DNA of 64,000 nucleotides from Leptolyngbya iicbica LK (GTDB taxonomy: Bacteria; Cyanobacteriota; Cyanobacteriia; Phormidesmidales; Phormidesmidaceae), in the NCBI RefSeq assembly GCF_004212215.1, contig NZ_QVFV01000004.1, positions 248,001 to 312,000 of the forward strand, given 5' to 3'. The notes under the pieces were generated by a model, which was not told the origin of the DNA, did no database searches, and saw nothing but the letters and a program-made list of their open reading frames with translations. Within the stretch, counting starts at the first letter, position 1; every line of letters starts with the position of its first letter. Position numbers and translations under genes: made by a program. This document shows, in pieces, positions 16,591 to 25,947 of this stretch.

Positions 16591-17478
16591 GTGCATTTTC
16601 AATCGGTCATCACAACTTTGCATGAGTTTTGGAGCAATCAAGGCTGCTTGATTGTGCAGCCCTACGATACGGAAAAAGGGGCGGGCACCAAGAGTCCCCA
16701 TACGTTTTTGCGAGCGATCGGGCCGGAGCCTTGGTCGGTGGCCTACGCAGAACCCTGTCGTCGCCCTGCTGATGGCCGCTACGGCGAAAATCCTAATCGC
16801 TACCAGCACTACTACCAATATCAGGTGTTAATTAAGCCGTCGCCGCCCAATATCCAAGACGTTTATCTAGACTCGTTGCGGGCTTTGGGGATTAAACCCG
16901 AAGATCACGATATCCGCTTTGTGGAAGACAACTGGGAAGATGCCGCCGTCGGTGCTTGGGGGGTCGGTTGGGAGGTCTGGCTCGACGGTATGGAAATTAC
17001 GCAGTTTACCTATTTTCAGCAATGCGGTGGCATTGACTGTCGCCCTGTTTCCATTGAGCTGACCTATGGTTTGGAACGGCTGACGATGTATCTGCAAGAG
17101 GTGGATGCGATCGCCAAAATTCAGTGGAATGACACCCTGACCTACGGCGATGTGCATATGCAGGGCGAGATCGAGCATTCCAAGTACAATTTCGACGAGT
17201 CGAATCCAGACCTGTTGTTCACCCTCTTCAACTTGTATCAGCAAGAGGCAGAACAGCTGATGGAAAAAGGGCTAGTCTTGCCCAGCTACGACTACGTGCT
17301 GAAGTGCTCTCACACCTTTAACTTGTTGGATGCTCGGGGCGTGATTTCGGTGACGGAGCGCACCCGCTACATTCGCCAAGTGCGGGGCCTGGCTCGTAAA
17401 GTCGCGCAACTCTATTACGACCAACGCGAAGCCCTCGGCTTTCCCCTGCTCAAAGAATCGGCGGAAAAGGCTGCGTAA
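16591..17478 (+). CDS. glyQ: Glycyl-tRNA synthetase alpha subunit
   Basis: About 295 residues matching the catalytic alpha subunit of the bacterial two-subunit Gly[14 protein letters not shown] near the start, [57 protein letters not shown] and [14 protein letters not shown] 16591 gives the usual family N-terminus (HFQSVI) and has GGGGAGAGAG upstream; an earlier ATG at 16555 would add 12 uncharacteristic residues. The beta subunit (glyS) is not nearby, which is normal in cyanobacteria. Confidence 0.95.
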   Translation: MHFQSVITTLHEFWSNQGCLIVQPYDTEKGAGTKSPHTFLRAIGPEPWSVAYAEPCRRPADGRYGENPNRYQHYYQYQVLIKPSPPNIQDVYLDSLRALGIKPEDHDIRFVEDNWEDAAVGAWGVGWEVWLDGMEITQFTYFQQCGGIDCRPVSIELTYGLERLTMYLQEVDAIAKIQWNDTLTYGDVHMQGEIEHSKYNFDESNPDLLFTLFNLYQQEAEQLMEKGLVLPSYDYVLKCSHTFNLLDARGVISVTERTRYIRQVRGLARKVAQLYYDQREALGFPLLKESAEKAA

Positions 17479-17543
17479 CGCCCACTGATGTGGCATGTTG
17501 AGAGATGTAACGACGTCAACATGTCGCAGAAAGGAGATTTGTC

Positions 17544-18026
17544 GTGGCTGATCAACTCACTGTTTGGCTGCAGCCGATTGCCGACTGGTTCGCCGGCTTC
17601 AATATGCCAGAGCCGATTGTTCACTGGGGCCACCCATTGATGATGGGCATCGTCATTTTCGTGTTGGGAATTTATACCGCAGCGGTTGGTTGGAAAGGCC
17701 GTAAGGCTGAAGAAGTGCCGGTGCGAGCCAAAGCCTTGTCTGACCACAAAAAGCTGGCCCCGATGATGTCGCTATTCATTGCACTAGGGTATACGGGCGG
17801 CATTTTGTCCCTCGTCATGCAAGGTCATCCGATTCTCCACAGTGCGCACTTTTGGACTGGCTCAGCAGCGCTGGGCGTGTTGGGGGTGAATGGCGCAATT
17901 TCAGCGTCGAAGTTTGGTGGCGGTAAGCCAGCTTTGCGAACGGCTCATGCTTACATTGGCACGATCGCCATGGTGGTGCTATTTGTGCATGCGGCTTTGG
18001 GTGTGAAGCTGGGATTGTCGATTTAA
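17544..18026 (+). CDS. DUF4079 family membrane protein (cytochrome b561-like helices)
   Basis: 160 residues with four likely membrane helices (about 25-45, 70-92, 100-120, 135-157). Histidines recur at helix ends (HWGHP, SDHKK, QGHPILHSAHFW, RTAHAYIG, FVHAALG), a pattern that suggests haem binding as in b561-type proteins. The family is widespread in cyanobacteria and plastids with no firm function. The start is GTG with AAAGGAG eight bases upstream. It follows glyQ by 65 bp on the same strand and may share its transcript. Confidence 0.8.
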   Translation: MADQLTVWLQPIADWFAGFNMPEPIVHWGHPLMMGIVIFVLGIYTAAVGWKGRKAEEVPVRAKALSDHKKLAPMMSLFIALGYTGGILSLVMQGHPILHSAHFWTGSAALGVLGVNGAISASKFGGGKPALRTAHAYIGTIAMVVLFVHAALGVKLGLSI

Positions 18027-18216
18027 GCGCCACGCTGTTCGTCGGGGGCTAGAAGGTCAGCGTCTTGATGAACATCATGACTCCAAGGAGAACAATCTTG
18101 CCCCTCGGATTCGTGGCCAAGCGTAAACCTGTGAGGGGACATTTCCTGGCGAAATCAGCTGATAGATATCGTTTCCGGTTAAAGGAAGCGTCTTCGCTGC
18201 CGTGTCCCCTCCCTAC

Positions 18217-20091
18217 TCACCGCACCAAGGCGGGGGACTTCGCGAAGAGTAGTTGCGACGCCCCGGCAACTTGCATCTGGGGATGAACGCTATCGGGCAA
18301 GTCAGGCAGGCGGATCACCGTTTGTTCGGGGAACGTATTCGGCGGTAAGTCTTGGCCTGGGGCATAACGGTTGTGGACGATGTAGTACTGGGGCACTGAC
18401 ATGTCATTCAGGGTTGCTGTGAGCCGGGTCGCCTCAGCCAAAATTGCCGACTGATTTTGTACTACGCCAATGAATTCAGTATGGGCCGGATCGGTCAGTC
18501 GCTTTTGCGCGTTCATCACTTGCTTGCGTAGACCGCGCAGGCGACTCATTAATTCAGTCCGGCCCACCACGTCTTGATACTTGATCCACAGTTTGAAAAT
18601 CCAGGCGAGCCAGTCGCCTAGCGCTGTGGGCATTTCTAAAAAGCGCAGCAAGTGTCCTGTGGGAGCCGTGTCCAGTATGATGAGCTGCTCTTGATCCTGC
18701 TCCAGCAGGTCAATCACGGTGATTAGGGAGAGCATTTCATCAATTCCAGGCAGGGCTTGGGCGACGATTTGCCGCCAGGCTTCGGGTCCATAGGCAAGCT
18801 GCAGGCGATCGTCACCCGTGTCGCCGCTCATCATTTCCGCCAGTTCCCACAGGTAGTCATCGCGAAACTGTTCTAGCACCACGTCCGCATCTACTTCTTG
18901 GGCGGTGAGGTTCTCGGTAATAGCGATCGCTTCATTCGACAATGGCGTCTCTAACACGTCACCGAGGGAATGGGCCGGGTCAATGGACATCACGCGGACG
19001 TTAGCGTTGGGATGTTGCTGGGCTTGGCCCCACGCGATCGCTGCAGCCACGGTAGTTTTGCCGACGCCACCTTTGCCTCCCAAAATCACGAGTCGTCGCC
19101 CCTCAGTGATGAAATCAGGGAGTCCCGGCGACACCGGTTCGGGCCAAGCCAAAGGCTGCGTCTGAATTTGAGGATCTTGCCACACCTCAGTGGGCGCAAG
19201 ACCAGTCAATAACGTTTGTAGTGCTGCTCGTCCGACGGGTTCTTGTGCCTGTAGCGGCAAGCCTACCAAAGTATCGGCTGCGGTGATTTGGGCAAACTGC
19301 TCCAGCTGGTGTCGCTGGGGGGCGCTGCCCGTCAGCCGGTTAACCAAGATACCCCCCAGGGGAATCTGCAACTCGCTCAGCGCTTCAACAAAGCGTTCGG
19401 TTTCGTGCAGGCTGAGCGGTTCGGGAATGGCAACGACCCAGCAGGCGGTGCGGTGCGGGTCTTGTAGCTGCGATCGCCCGGCGGCCAAATCCGCTGTCAT
19501 ATCATCCAAAAACGTGTCGGCGTCATCCTGCTCATAACGCCCCGATAGGGACTCGATCATGTAGCGATGCTTGTCTTGAAAGAGTCGCAATGACGCCAGC
19601 AGCGTATCCAAAAAATCCATCAGGCCAAACAGGTTGAGGGTATGACCGCTGGGGGCCATATCGACCACCACGCGATCGGCCTCGCCCGCCCGCAAAATGC
19701 GCTGAATTTCCAGCAGGCCCATGAGCTCATTCAGGCCAGGCCAATCCATGTCCCACACGGGAGACAGGTCATCATTTTCGACAAAGCTGCCGCGTTCTAC
19801 CAGCGTTTCGAGCACATGACCATAATCGGCTTTAAAGATCGCGAGCAAGCGTTCAGCATCCAAAGCGCGGATGCGTAAATTGGGCAGGTCGGGATGCGAT
19901 CGCGCTTCATCATCCACTGGCAGCAGCAACACATCTCCCAGCGAATGAGCCGGATCGGTCGATAGCAGCAACACGGTTTCATCTGTGTTGGTTTGGGCCT
20001 GGTCAAGGGCGATCGCGCAGGCAAAGGTCGTTTTACCCACCCCCCCTTTGCCGCTCACGAGCGTCAGTTGCGGTAATTCCATCAAGTTCAT
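18217..20091 (-). CDS. Tandem ArsA/Get3-type ATPase (two domains in one chain)
   Basis: 624 residues with two complete ATPase halves. Deviant P-loops SGKGGVGKTT (13-22) and GGKGGVGKTT (338-347), each followed by TDPAHSLGDVL or IDPAHSLGDVL, and switch motifs DMAPSGHT (144-151) and DTAPTGHL, are all kept. E. coli ArsA has the same double layout, but its metal-binding cysteines are not seen: the only cysteines are at about 25 and 217. There are no arsB, arsR or arsC genes nearby. It may therefore be a Get3-like targeting or chaperone ATPase acting as a built-in pseudodimer. It is divergent from the Rieske oxygenase gene. Confidence 0.88.
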   Translation of the reverse strand: MNLMELPQLTLVSGKGGVGKTTFACAIALDQAQTNTDETVLLLSTDPAHSLGDVLLLPVDDEARSHPDLPNLRIRALDAERLLAIFKADYGHVLETLVERGSFVENDDLSPVWDMDWPGLNELMGLLEIQRILRAGEADRVVVDMAPSGHTLNLFGLMDFLDTLLASLRLFQDKHRYMIESLSGRYEQDDADTFLDDMTADLAAGRSQLQDPHRTACWVVAIPEPLSLHETERFVEALSELQIPLGGILVNRLTGSAPQRHQLEQFAQITAADTLVGLPLQAQEPVGRAALQTLLTGLAPTEVWQDPQIQTQPLAWPEPVSPGLPDFITEGRRLVILGGKGGVGKTTVAAAIAWGQAQQHPNANVRVMSIDPAHSLGDVLETPLSNEAIAITENLTAQEVDADVVLEQFRDDYLWELAEMMSGDTGDDRLQLAYGPEAWRQIVAQALPGIDEMLSLITVIDLLEQDQEQLIILDTAPTGHLLRFLEMPTALGDWLAWIFKLWIKYQDVVGRTELMSRLRGLRKQVMNAQKRLTDPAHTEFIGVVQNQSAILAEATRLTATLNDMSVPQYYIVHNRYAPGQDLPPNTFPEQTVIRLPDLPDSVHPQMQVAGASQLLFAKSPALVR

Positions 20092-20349
20092 CTAAAGTGT
20101 GCTGCGCTGACGTCTTTGCTTTCAGCATGCCCAACTTTCTTGCGGTGGCAGCGACTACGGCAACAATCTCTACAAATTGTTGAAGTTGCAGATGTTGGCT
20201 CTGGGGTACGAGAGCGTCGGCTCAAATCACGGCCACGACTGGCTTACCTCCCTGTCCGCGTACCCTCTGATACAAACACCGATGCTGACAGCAGAGTACC
20301 GTTTAGGACACGTTGTGTCTTTATCGTAATTAGTTCAGGAGTTCATTGC

Positions 20350-21387
20350 ATGGTTGCCGCCCCTGACCTTTCGCTGCCTCGCAATTGCACCTTTACTCCT
20401 AGCGATTGGCAAGCCTTGGCCCCGTTCTGGTATCCGGTCGCGTTTTCGACAGAAATTACGACCGAAAAGCCCTACGGGACGCGACTGTTAGATGAGCGGT
20501 TAGTCCTTTACCGCACGCCCGATGGGACGGTGACGGCGGCGCGAGATTTGTGTCTGCATCGTGGGGCCCCGCTGAGTCAAGGGTGGATTGAGGGCGATCG
20601 CCTGGTGTGTCCTTATCACGGGGTGCAATATGACGGTGCCGGGCAGTGTGTCTGCATCCCGGCAGAACCGAACGCGGCCATTCCCAAACGACTCAAGCTA
20701 ACGACTTATCCAGTGCGAGAACAATACGGTCTCGTTTGGGTCCGGCTAGTCGATAACGGCCCTGTGCACTTTCCCGAAATGGCAGAGTGGGACGACCCGG
20801 ATTATCTTCAGGTGATTCCCGATAAAGTTGAGCTCGAGGCTGCGGCTGGGCGGCAGGTCGAGGGGTTCCTGGATGTGGGCCACTTTGCGTTTATTCACGT
20901 CAAGTCCTTTGGCGAAAGCGATAATCCTGAAGTGCCCGACTACCCGGTTGAGCTGACCCCGGCGGGCTTCAAAGCCGATTACATCAGCACCGTTAGCAAC
21001 TATCCTCACGGCATGAAGCATCTAGCACCGCCAGACTTTCAGTGGCGACGACTGTTTGAGGTGTTCTTGCCGTTTACGGCTAAGCTATCGGTCACCTTTC
21101 CCAACGGGATGTTGCATATTCTCAACGCGGCATCTCCCGTATCGGCCCGCAAGACGCGAGTGTTTTGTCCGATTTGCCGCAACTTCGACAAAGATGCCCC
21201 GCTGCAAGACACCCTCGATTTTAACCATCAGGTGTTCGCCGAGGATAAGGCGATCGTGCAAGAGCAATGGCCGGAGGATTTGCCTCTCAAGCTATCTGAT
21301 GAAATCCACATCGCTGGTGATAAGAGTTCCATTACCTTTCGCAAACGGTTGAAGGAGCTGGGGCTCGGCCACTCGTTCACGGCTTAG
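20350..21387 (+). CDS. Rieske [2Fe-2S] oxygenase of the Pao/LLS1-like group
   Basis: 345 residues. The Rieske cluster ligands are CLH (C68, H70) and CPYH (C87, H90), 17 residues apart. The mononuclear iron site DVGHFAFIH gives D175, H178 and H183. This two-part layout is that of pheophorbide-a-oxygenase/LLS1-like and other ring-modifying oxygenases; the substrate is unknown, and tetrapyrroles or small aromatics are both possible. ATG 20350 has AGGAG 11 bases before it; the open frame extends 78 codons further upstream but without typical sequence. Electrons would come from ferredoxin or a reductase encoded elsewhere. Confidence 0.88.
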   Translation: MVAAPDLSLPRNCTFTPSDWQALAPFWYPVAFSTEITTEKPYGTRLLDERLVLYRTPDGTVTAARDLCLHRGAPLSQGWIEGDRLVCPYHGVQYDGAGQCVCIPAEPNAAIPKRLKLTTYPVREQYGLVWVRLVDNGPVHFPEMAEWDDPDYLQVIPDKVELEAAAGRQVEGFLDVGHFAFIHVKSFGESDNPEVPDYPVELTPAGFKADYISTVSNYPHGMKHLAPPDFQWRRLFEVFLPFTAKLSVTFPNGMLHILNAASPVSARKTRVFCPICRNFDKDAPLQDTLDFNHQVFAEDKAIVQEQWPEDLPLKLSDEIHIAGDKSSITFRKRLKELGLGHSFTA

Positions 21388-21751
21388 TGCACTGCTGAGT
21401 TGCCATTGTGAACAAGGGAAGCGATCGCACTAACATACCCTCTGGTTGGCCATACCGCCCCTCTCGGTCATTTGCCTTGGGGCCTTGGCATTGTTGAGAG
21501 ATGTCTCGTCGATGCGCGTTGTAGCATTATGGATGAATGCTGATTTGGCTTTGGTCAGGGCACCTCAGGGGCCGTTATTCTGACAATCAAATCAAATAGT
21601 TAAGTTGCTAAATAGAGACAATACTTTAGGGCGACGACGATTTCAGCAAACTTTGTTATTCTCGTTTGGGAGGATAAAACTTCAGAGTTACCCTTAGAGC
21701 AGAACGGCTAATTTTCTATTTTCGCGCCTTTCTCAGAGAGTTCGCAGCTTT
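21388..21751. other. Intergenic region, 364 bp
   Basis: No gene-like frame. It should hold the ybaK promoter; the part from 21590 is AT-rich. An isolated GGGAGGATAAAA near 21668 looks like a ribosome site but has no usable start codon after it. Confidence 0.55.
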
Positions 21752-22228
21752 ATGAAAACCAACGCCGCTAGAATCCTTGAACAACAACAAGTGCCTTACG
21801 AGTTGCTGACTTATGATGTTGACCCGCAGGATTTAGCAGCAGAGCGGGCCGCAGACAAGTTAGGGCTACCCTACGAGCAAGTCTTCAAAACGTTGGTGGT
21901 GAGGGGTGATTGCAGCGGCGTGTGTTTTGCGGTAATTCCGGCCAATGCCCGCCTCGACCTCAAGGCTTTAGCCAAGATGTCAGACAACAAAAAGGTCGAA
22001 ACCGTTCCGCTTAAAGAAGTTCAAAGCCTGACAGGATATATTCGCGGAGGGGTGACGGCGCTCGGCAGTAAAAAGCCCTATCCGGTATTTCTCGATATTT
22101 CTGCGACCCAGTTTAATAGCATTGCGGTGTCTGCGGGCAAGCGGGGACACATGCTGATGGTTTCCCCCACGACGTATCAAATTACCGTTCAGGGCACTAT
22201 TGGCGCGATTACTCACAAGCTCTGCTGA
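21752..22228 (+). CDS. ybaK: Cys-tRNA(Pro)/Cys-tRNA(Cys) deacylase, YbaK/EbsC family
   Basis: 158 residues covering the whole YbaK domain. The family's conserved blocks are visible: VFKTLVVRGD near residue 45, the lysine-bearing ALAKMSDNKK near 80, GYIRGGVTALGSKKPYPVFLD, and VSAGKRGHMLMVSP. YbaK removes cysteine wrongly attached to tRNA(Pro). Length is normal. It converges with the peroxiredoxin gene downstream, 83 bp away. Confidence 0.92.
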   Translation: MKTNAARILEQQQVPYELLTYDVDPQDLAAERAADKLGLPYEQVFKTLVVRGDCSGVCFAVIPANARLDLKALAKMSDNKKVETVPLKEVQSLTGYIRGGVTALGSKKPYPVFLDISATQFNSIAVSAGKRGHMLMVSPTTYQITVQGTIGAITHKLC

Positions 22229-22311
22229 GCGCTGCGGATGCGGTTCAGAGGCGGTGGGGATGTGGCGCGCGTGCATACTTGCGCCACTGCTCAGAGGACG
22301 TTATCTCCGCT

Positions 22312-22917
22312 CTAAACGGTGGCAAAAAAGTCCTTCGACTTGTCTGGGTCAGCGTTCATAGTTTTACCACCGGGTTGCCAATCGACTGGACACACCTCTT
22401 CGGGGTGTGCCTGCACATGCTGAATCGCTTGTAGCACCCGCAACGTTTCATCGACGCTGCGGCCAAACGACAAATTATTGACGGTGCTGTGTTGAATGAC
22501 GCCCTCTTTATCGATGATGAATAGCCCCCGCAAGGCCACGCCGGCATCTGGATCTAACACGTTGTAGGCGGTGCTAATTTCTCGTTTGATATCTGAGATG
22601 AGGGGATAGTTGAGGTCACCGACCCCCCCTAGCTTCCGCTCAGTCTGAATCCACGCCAAGTGGGCAAACTCACTGTCAACTGAGACACTCAGCACTTCGG
22701 TATTCAGTTCTTTAAACTCGGCGTGGCGATCGCTAAAGGCCACTACTTCTGTGGGGCAGACAAACGTGAAGTCGAGCGGGTAAAAAAATAGGATGACGTA
22801 TTTGCCGCGATAATCCGACAATTTAATGGTTTTGAATTCTTGGTCAACCACTGCGGTCGCAGTAAAATCAGGAGCCGACTGGCCGACACGAAGACAACCA
22901 TCTAGTGGGGTAGTCAT
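22312..22917 (-). CDS. 2-Cys peroxiredoxin (AhpC/Prx1 type)
   Basis: 201 residues. The peroxidatic cysteine is in FVCPTE (C54) and the resolving cysteine in EEVCP (C176). GGVG at 97-100 corresponds to the GGLG motif of overoxidation-sensitive typical 2-Cys enzymes, but the C-terminal YF motif is not plain (the chain ends DFFATV). The protein reduces H2O2 and organic peroxides in the cytoplasm, with thioredoxin as reductant. A GAGG ribosome site precedes the ATG. It is monocistronic. Confidence 0.95.
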   Translation of the reverse strand: MTTPLDGCLRVGQSAPDFTATAVVDQEFKTIKLSDYRGKYVILFFYPLDFTFVCPTEVVAFSDRHAEFKELNTEVLSVSVDSEFAHLAWIQTERKLGGVGDLNYPLISDIKREISTAYNVLDPDAGVALRGLFIIDKEGVIQHSTVNNLSFGRSVDETLRVLQAIQHVQAHPEEVCPVDWQPGGKTMNADPDKSKDFFATV

Positions 22918-23119
22918 CTCAGGTAATCCTCACAAACTATGCTTTGCCAAAGTGTCGCGGGGGCGATCGCCCAACCCACTGCTGTGATCATCAGCATTGA
23001 GCTATCAGGAATAGCAAGCGATACCCGCCCGTCTACTGTAGTCCGATTCGGCAGAACGTGCTGTTAACTAGAGTCACAATGTAAAGTGCTGGGTGGGATG
23101 GTGATCAGATGGTTGAAGG

Positions 23120-23878
23120 ATGCGTTTAGCAGTTGCTGGCAGTCTCTATCTCTGGGCGGCTTATCTGGGGGCTTGTGCCCCCACTGAGGCTCGCCAATCG
23201 CTGTTAGCGACCTTGGCACTGTCGCCCACGGTGATGGAAAGTCTGGCCTATCCGGAATTTCTCATCGATGCGGGTGGGGCTGCTGCTTACCGTCAACAAG
23301 GTATTACTGCACGACAACAAGACGATTTGGTTGGGGCGATCGCGGCGCTTAAAACGGCTGTTGCCCTTGATCCGACTCACGTGCCCAGTTATGTGCTGCT
23401 GGGCTGGACGCAACATTTGGCGGGCGATCGCGAGACAGCTATTGTGACCCTAAATCAAGGGCTGGTTCGTGACCCGGAGCACGTGCCCGGGCTCAATGCG
23501 CTGGGCATTGCCTATTTAGTCAAAGGTGATCTGGCAGCGGCGATCGCCACCCATACCCAGGCCAAAACTCTCAAAGCCGATAACGAAATTGCTTACTACA
23601 ACCTCAGCCTGGCCTATCAGCGCCTGCCAGATGTGGCGGCGGCGATCGCCCATGCCGAGCAGGCGACACAACTGGAACCGTACAACCCCCACCCCTGGGT
23701 GGCGCTGGCCCTGGCCCACTGGAACGATCAGAATACAGCCGCTGCGGTTGCCAACTATCGGCAAGCGTTACAACTCGATGGCCGCTATTCTGAAGCGTAT
23801 CATCTCGAACATTTGCTGCGGGCGGGGTTTAGCGCAGAGCAGATTCAGCAGGTAGAGGAAATCCGGACTCAACTCTAG
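23120..23878 (+). CDS. TPR-repeat lipoprotein candidate
   Basis: 252 residues. The N-terminus MRLAVAGSLYLWAAYLGAC ends in a lipobox-like LGAC, so it may be a lipoprotein. From about residue 55 it carries five tetratricopeptide repeats (for example LVGAIAALKTAVALDPTHV, AVANYRQALQLDGRYSEAY). TPR arrays mediate protein contacts; no enzyme domain is seen. The start has a GAAGGA stretch very close upstream. It stands alone between leftward genes. Confidence 0.8.
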   Translation: MRLAVAGSLYLWAAYLGACAPTEARQSLLATLALSPTVMESLAYPEFLIDAGGAAAYRQQGITARQQDDLVGAIAALKTAVALDPTHVPSYVLLGWTQHLAGDRETAIVTLNQGLVRDPEHVPGLNALGIAYLVKGDLAAAIATHTQAKTLKADNEIAYYNLSLAYQRLPDVAAAIAHAEQATQLEPYNPHPWVALALAHWNDQNTAAAVANYRQALQLDGRYSEAYHLEHLLRAGFSAEQIQQVEEIRTQL

Positions 23879-23983
23879 GGACCGTCACACTCACCTTTGC
23901 GCTGCTTTGTTGAGAGGGAGGTGACAGCGATAGTGTGGGTATTTTGGGCGCTGCGTCGGGGCATTTCCGGTCGGCAGGACTGG

Positions 23984-24757
23984 TTAGCAGTAGCGATCGC
24001 GGAACGCCTCGACCACTTTTTTCAATGGCTCGTCCAAGCGCTCCCACACGGCCTGGTGAATGTGCTCGGGAATGTCGCCGTAAAAGGCTTCGGCAATGCC
24101 TCCGGTGATGCAGGTGAGGGTGTCGGAGTCGCCCCCGAGGGAGACCGCATTGCGGATGGCATCTTCGAAGTCGGTTGAATCTAGAAAGGCGACGATCGCT
24201 TCGGGCACGGTGCCCTGGCACGATTCGTTAAAGCTGTAGGTCGGTCGAATCTCATCGACGGTGCGGTGTAAATCGTAGCTAAACTGCTCCGTGATAAATT
24301 CGCGGATGTCGGCCTTGGCTTTGCCTTGCCGGGCCAAAAAGATCGCCGCAGCAGTGGCCTGAGCGCCTTTGATACCTTCGGGGTGGTTGTGAGTGACGGC
24401 GGCGGTTTTTTCCGCCTCTTGCAGTACCATCTCGAGGGAAGTGCTCGCGAATCCGACCGGGCTCACGCGCATGGCGGAACCATTGCCCCAACTGTTATAG
24501 GGAGTTAGTGTCGGGGCGGCTGCCCATTGGTGAAAGCGGGCACCATAGCTGCCAGTTGGGTTGGGGTAGCGCCAGTAATAATCCTTAAAGGCTTTGGCAT
24601 ACTCACCCCCGTGCAGCAAAACGTCTGCCACCGCTACCGACAAAATGGTGTCATCGGTAAAGGTCGTCGCCTCGGTGAATAACGGAAAGTCTTTGCTCCG
24701 GCGATTATCAAACTCATACACCGAGCCAATCATGTCGCCTGCGATCGCCCCTAACAT
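23984..24757 (-). CDS. ADP-ribosylglycohydrolase (DraG-like) family protein
   Basis: 257 residues. The two metal-binding signatures are present: TFTDDT (T34-D36) near the start and GGDSDT (D210, D212) near the end, with GNGSAMRVSPVGF between. The family removes ADP-ribose from proteins or small molecules with two Mg or Mn ions. Length is normal. A GAGGAG ribosome site precedes ATG 24757. No ADP-ribosyltransferase or nitrogenase gene is near, so the target is unknown. Its presence matters for the proposed ADP-ribose/NAD circuit at 1-6.5 kb, although there is no direct link. Confidence 0.9.
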   Translation of the reverse strand: MLGAIAGDMIGSVYEFDNRRSKDFPLFTEATTFTDDTILSVAVADVLLHGGEYAKAFKDYYWRYPNPTGSYGARFHQWAAAPTLTPYNSWGNGSAMRVSPVGFASTSLEMVLQEAEKTAAVTHNHPEGIKGAQATAAAIFLARQGKAKADIREFITEQFSYDLHRTVDEIRPTYSFNESCQGTVPEAIVAFLDSTDFEDAIRNAVSLGGDSDTLTCITGGIAEAFYGDIPEHIHQAVWERLDEPLKKVVEAFRDRYC

Positions 24758-24883
24758 TGGCTCCTCACTTCGGTTATAACCCGATTTTCAATCCTTAGCT
24801 CACAGGTTAGCTGAGGATATGAATTATGGTGCCGCGGCCCCGATTGCTGGACGTGCTGGCTTCACAATGCACGTGACATTTGG

Positions 24884-25870
24884 TTAGCGGGGCACTGCTT
24901 GCCAAGATTTCAGCAGATCGGCACGAGGGTTGAATTTCTCGAGCGATCGCAATTCTTGGTACAGCCTTTGCTCGCGATCGCTGAGCTTGGCGGGCATCAC
25001 GATATCGACCTCCATAATCTGGTCGCCCCGGCGATCGCGCCCCACCGGATAGCCCCGTCCGGCGAGCCGCAGTCGCTTGCCAGCCTGTACGCCAGCGGGC
25101 ACAGTCATTTGCACCGGGCCATCCAGTGTCGGCACAGTGATGTTGCTGCCTACCGCCGCTTCACTCGGCGTCACCGGTATGCGGCAGAAAATATCATTGT
25201 CAATCAGCTTAAAAAACGGATGCGGCTGCACCTCGATGCGCAGGTAGAGATTGCCGCCACCCATGCCCTGGCCTTTAAGGCGAATGCGCTGCCCAGTCAC
25301 CATGCCCGGTGGCATATCCACTTCAATGGTGCGGCCGTCCTCTAGGCGAATGCGCTCTTGCCCCCCGCTGTAGGCCCGCTCTAGGGGCACGGTCAGGGTG
25401 GCTTCGGCATCGCGGCGATTGCTACTAGCAGCACTGCTCCGCGCCGGATTACGGGCCGTTCCCGGACGAGAAGCAGGCCGCGGTTCGGTGCGCGAATCTG
25501 GCGCGGTTCGACCATTTGGCGAACGCGCTGGCTCATCCCGGCGGTTCAATAGCTGATCGATAAAAGAGTTGAAGTCGCCGAGATCGCTAAAGTCAATATC
25601 TTTGAAGGAAAACTTGCTGCTGACCCGCTGCCGAAAGCCTTTTTGCTGCCAAAAGCTGCTGTATTCTTCGTATTGCGATCGCCGCTCGGGGTCAGAAAGC
25701 ACTTCGTAAGCTTCGCCTAGCAGCTTGAACTGCTCTTCCGCCGCTTTGTCGCCAGGGTTCAGGTCAGGGTGATATTTGCGGGCTTGTTGGCGATAGGCGC
25801 GTTTGATGTCGGCCCCTGACGCATCTTGGTCCACTCCTAAAATTTCAAAATAGTTGCGAAAGTTTTCCAT
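24884..25870 (-). CDS. dnaJ: DnaJ-family co-chaperone (CbpA-like, no zinc fingers)
   Basis: About 328 residues. The J domain (6-70) has the HPD tripeptide in ARKYHPDLNPG. A linker of about 80 residues rich in Arg, Pro and Ser follows, then two substrate-binding beta domains (from about 150), with GMVTGQRIRLKGQGM. The Cys-rich zinc-finger region of type I DnaJ is absent. ATG 25870 is chosen; a TTG four codons earlier is in frame. The gene lies 77 bp downstream of the extended dnaK on the same strand, the arrangement known for cyanobacterial dnaK3, so this should be its partner. Confidence 0.9.
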   Translation of the reverse strand: MENFRNYFEILGVDQDASGADIKRAYRQQARKYHPDLNPGDKAAEEQFKLLGEAYEVLSDPERRSQYEEYSSFWQQKGFRQRVSSKFSFKDIDFSDLGDFNSFIDQLLNRRDEPARSPNGRTAPDSRTEPRPASRPGTARNPARSSAASSNRRDAEATLTVPLERAYSGGQERIRLEDGRTIEVDMPPGMVTGQRIRLKGQGMGGGNLYLRIEVQPHPFFKLIDNDIFCRIPVTPSEAAVGSNITVPTLDGPVQMTVPAGVQAGKRLRLAGRGYPVGRDRRGDQIMEVDIVMPAKLSDREQRLYQELRSLEKFNPRADLLKSWQAVPR

Positions 25871-25947
25871 AGACGCAATCAAAGCGCTGGCTCACCACGA
25901 TGAGCCGACAAGTTTATCTGATACAACGCTAGCGATGATGAATGCGG

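Noticed and set aside
18217-20091. Arsenic-resistance operon
   Set aside because: No arsB, arsC or arsR nearby and ArsA metal cysteines are absent.
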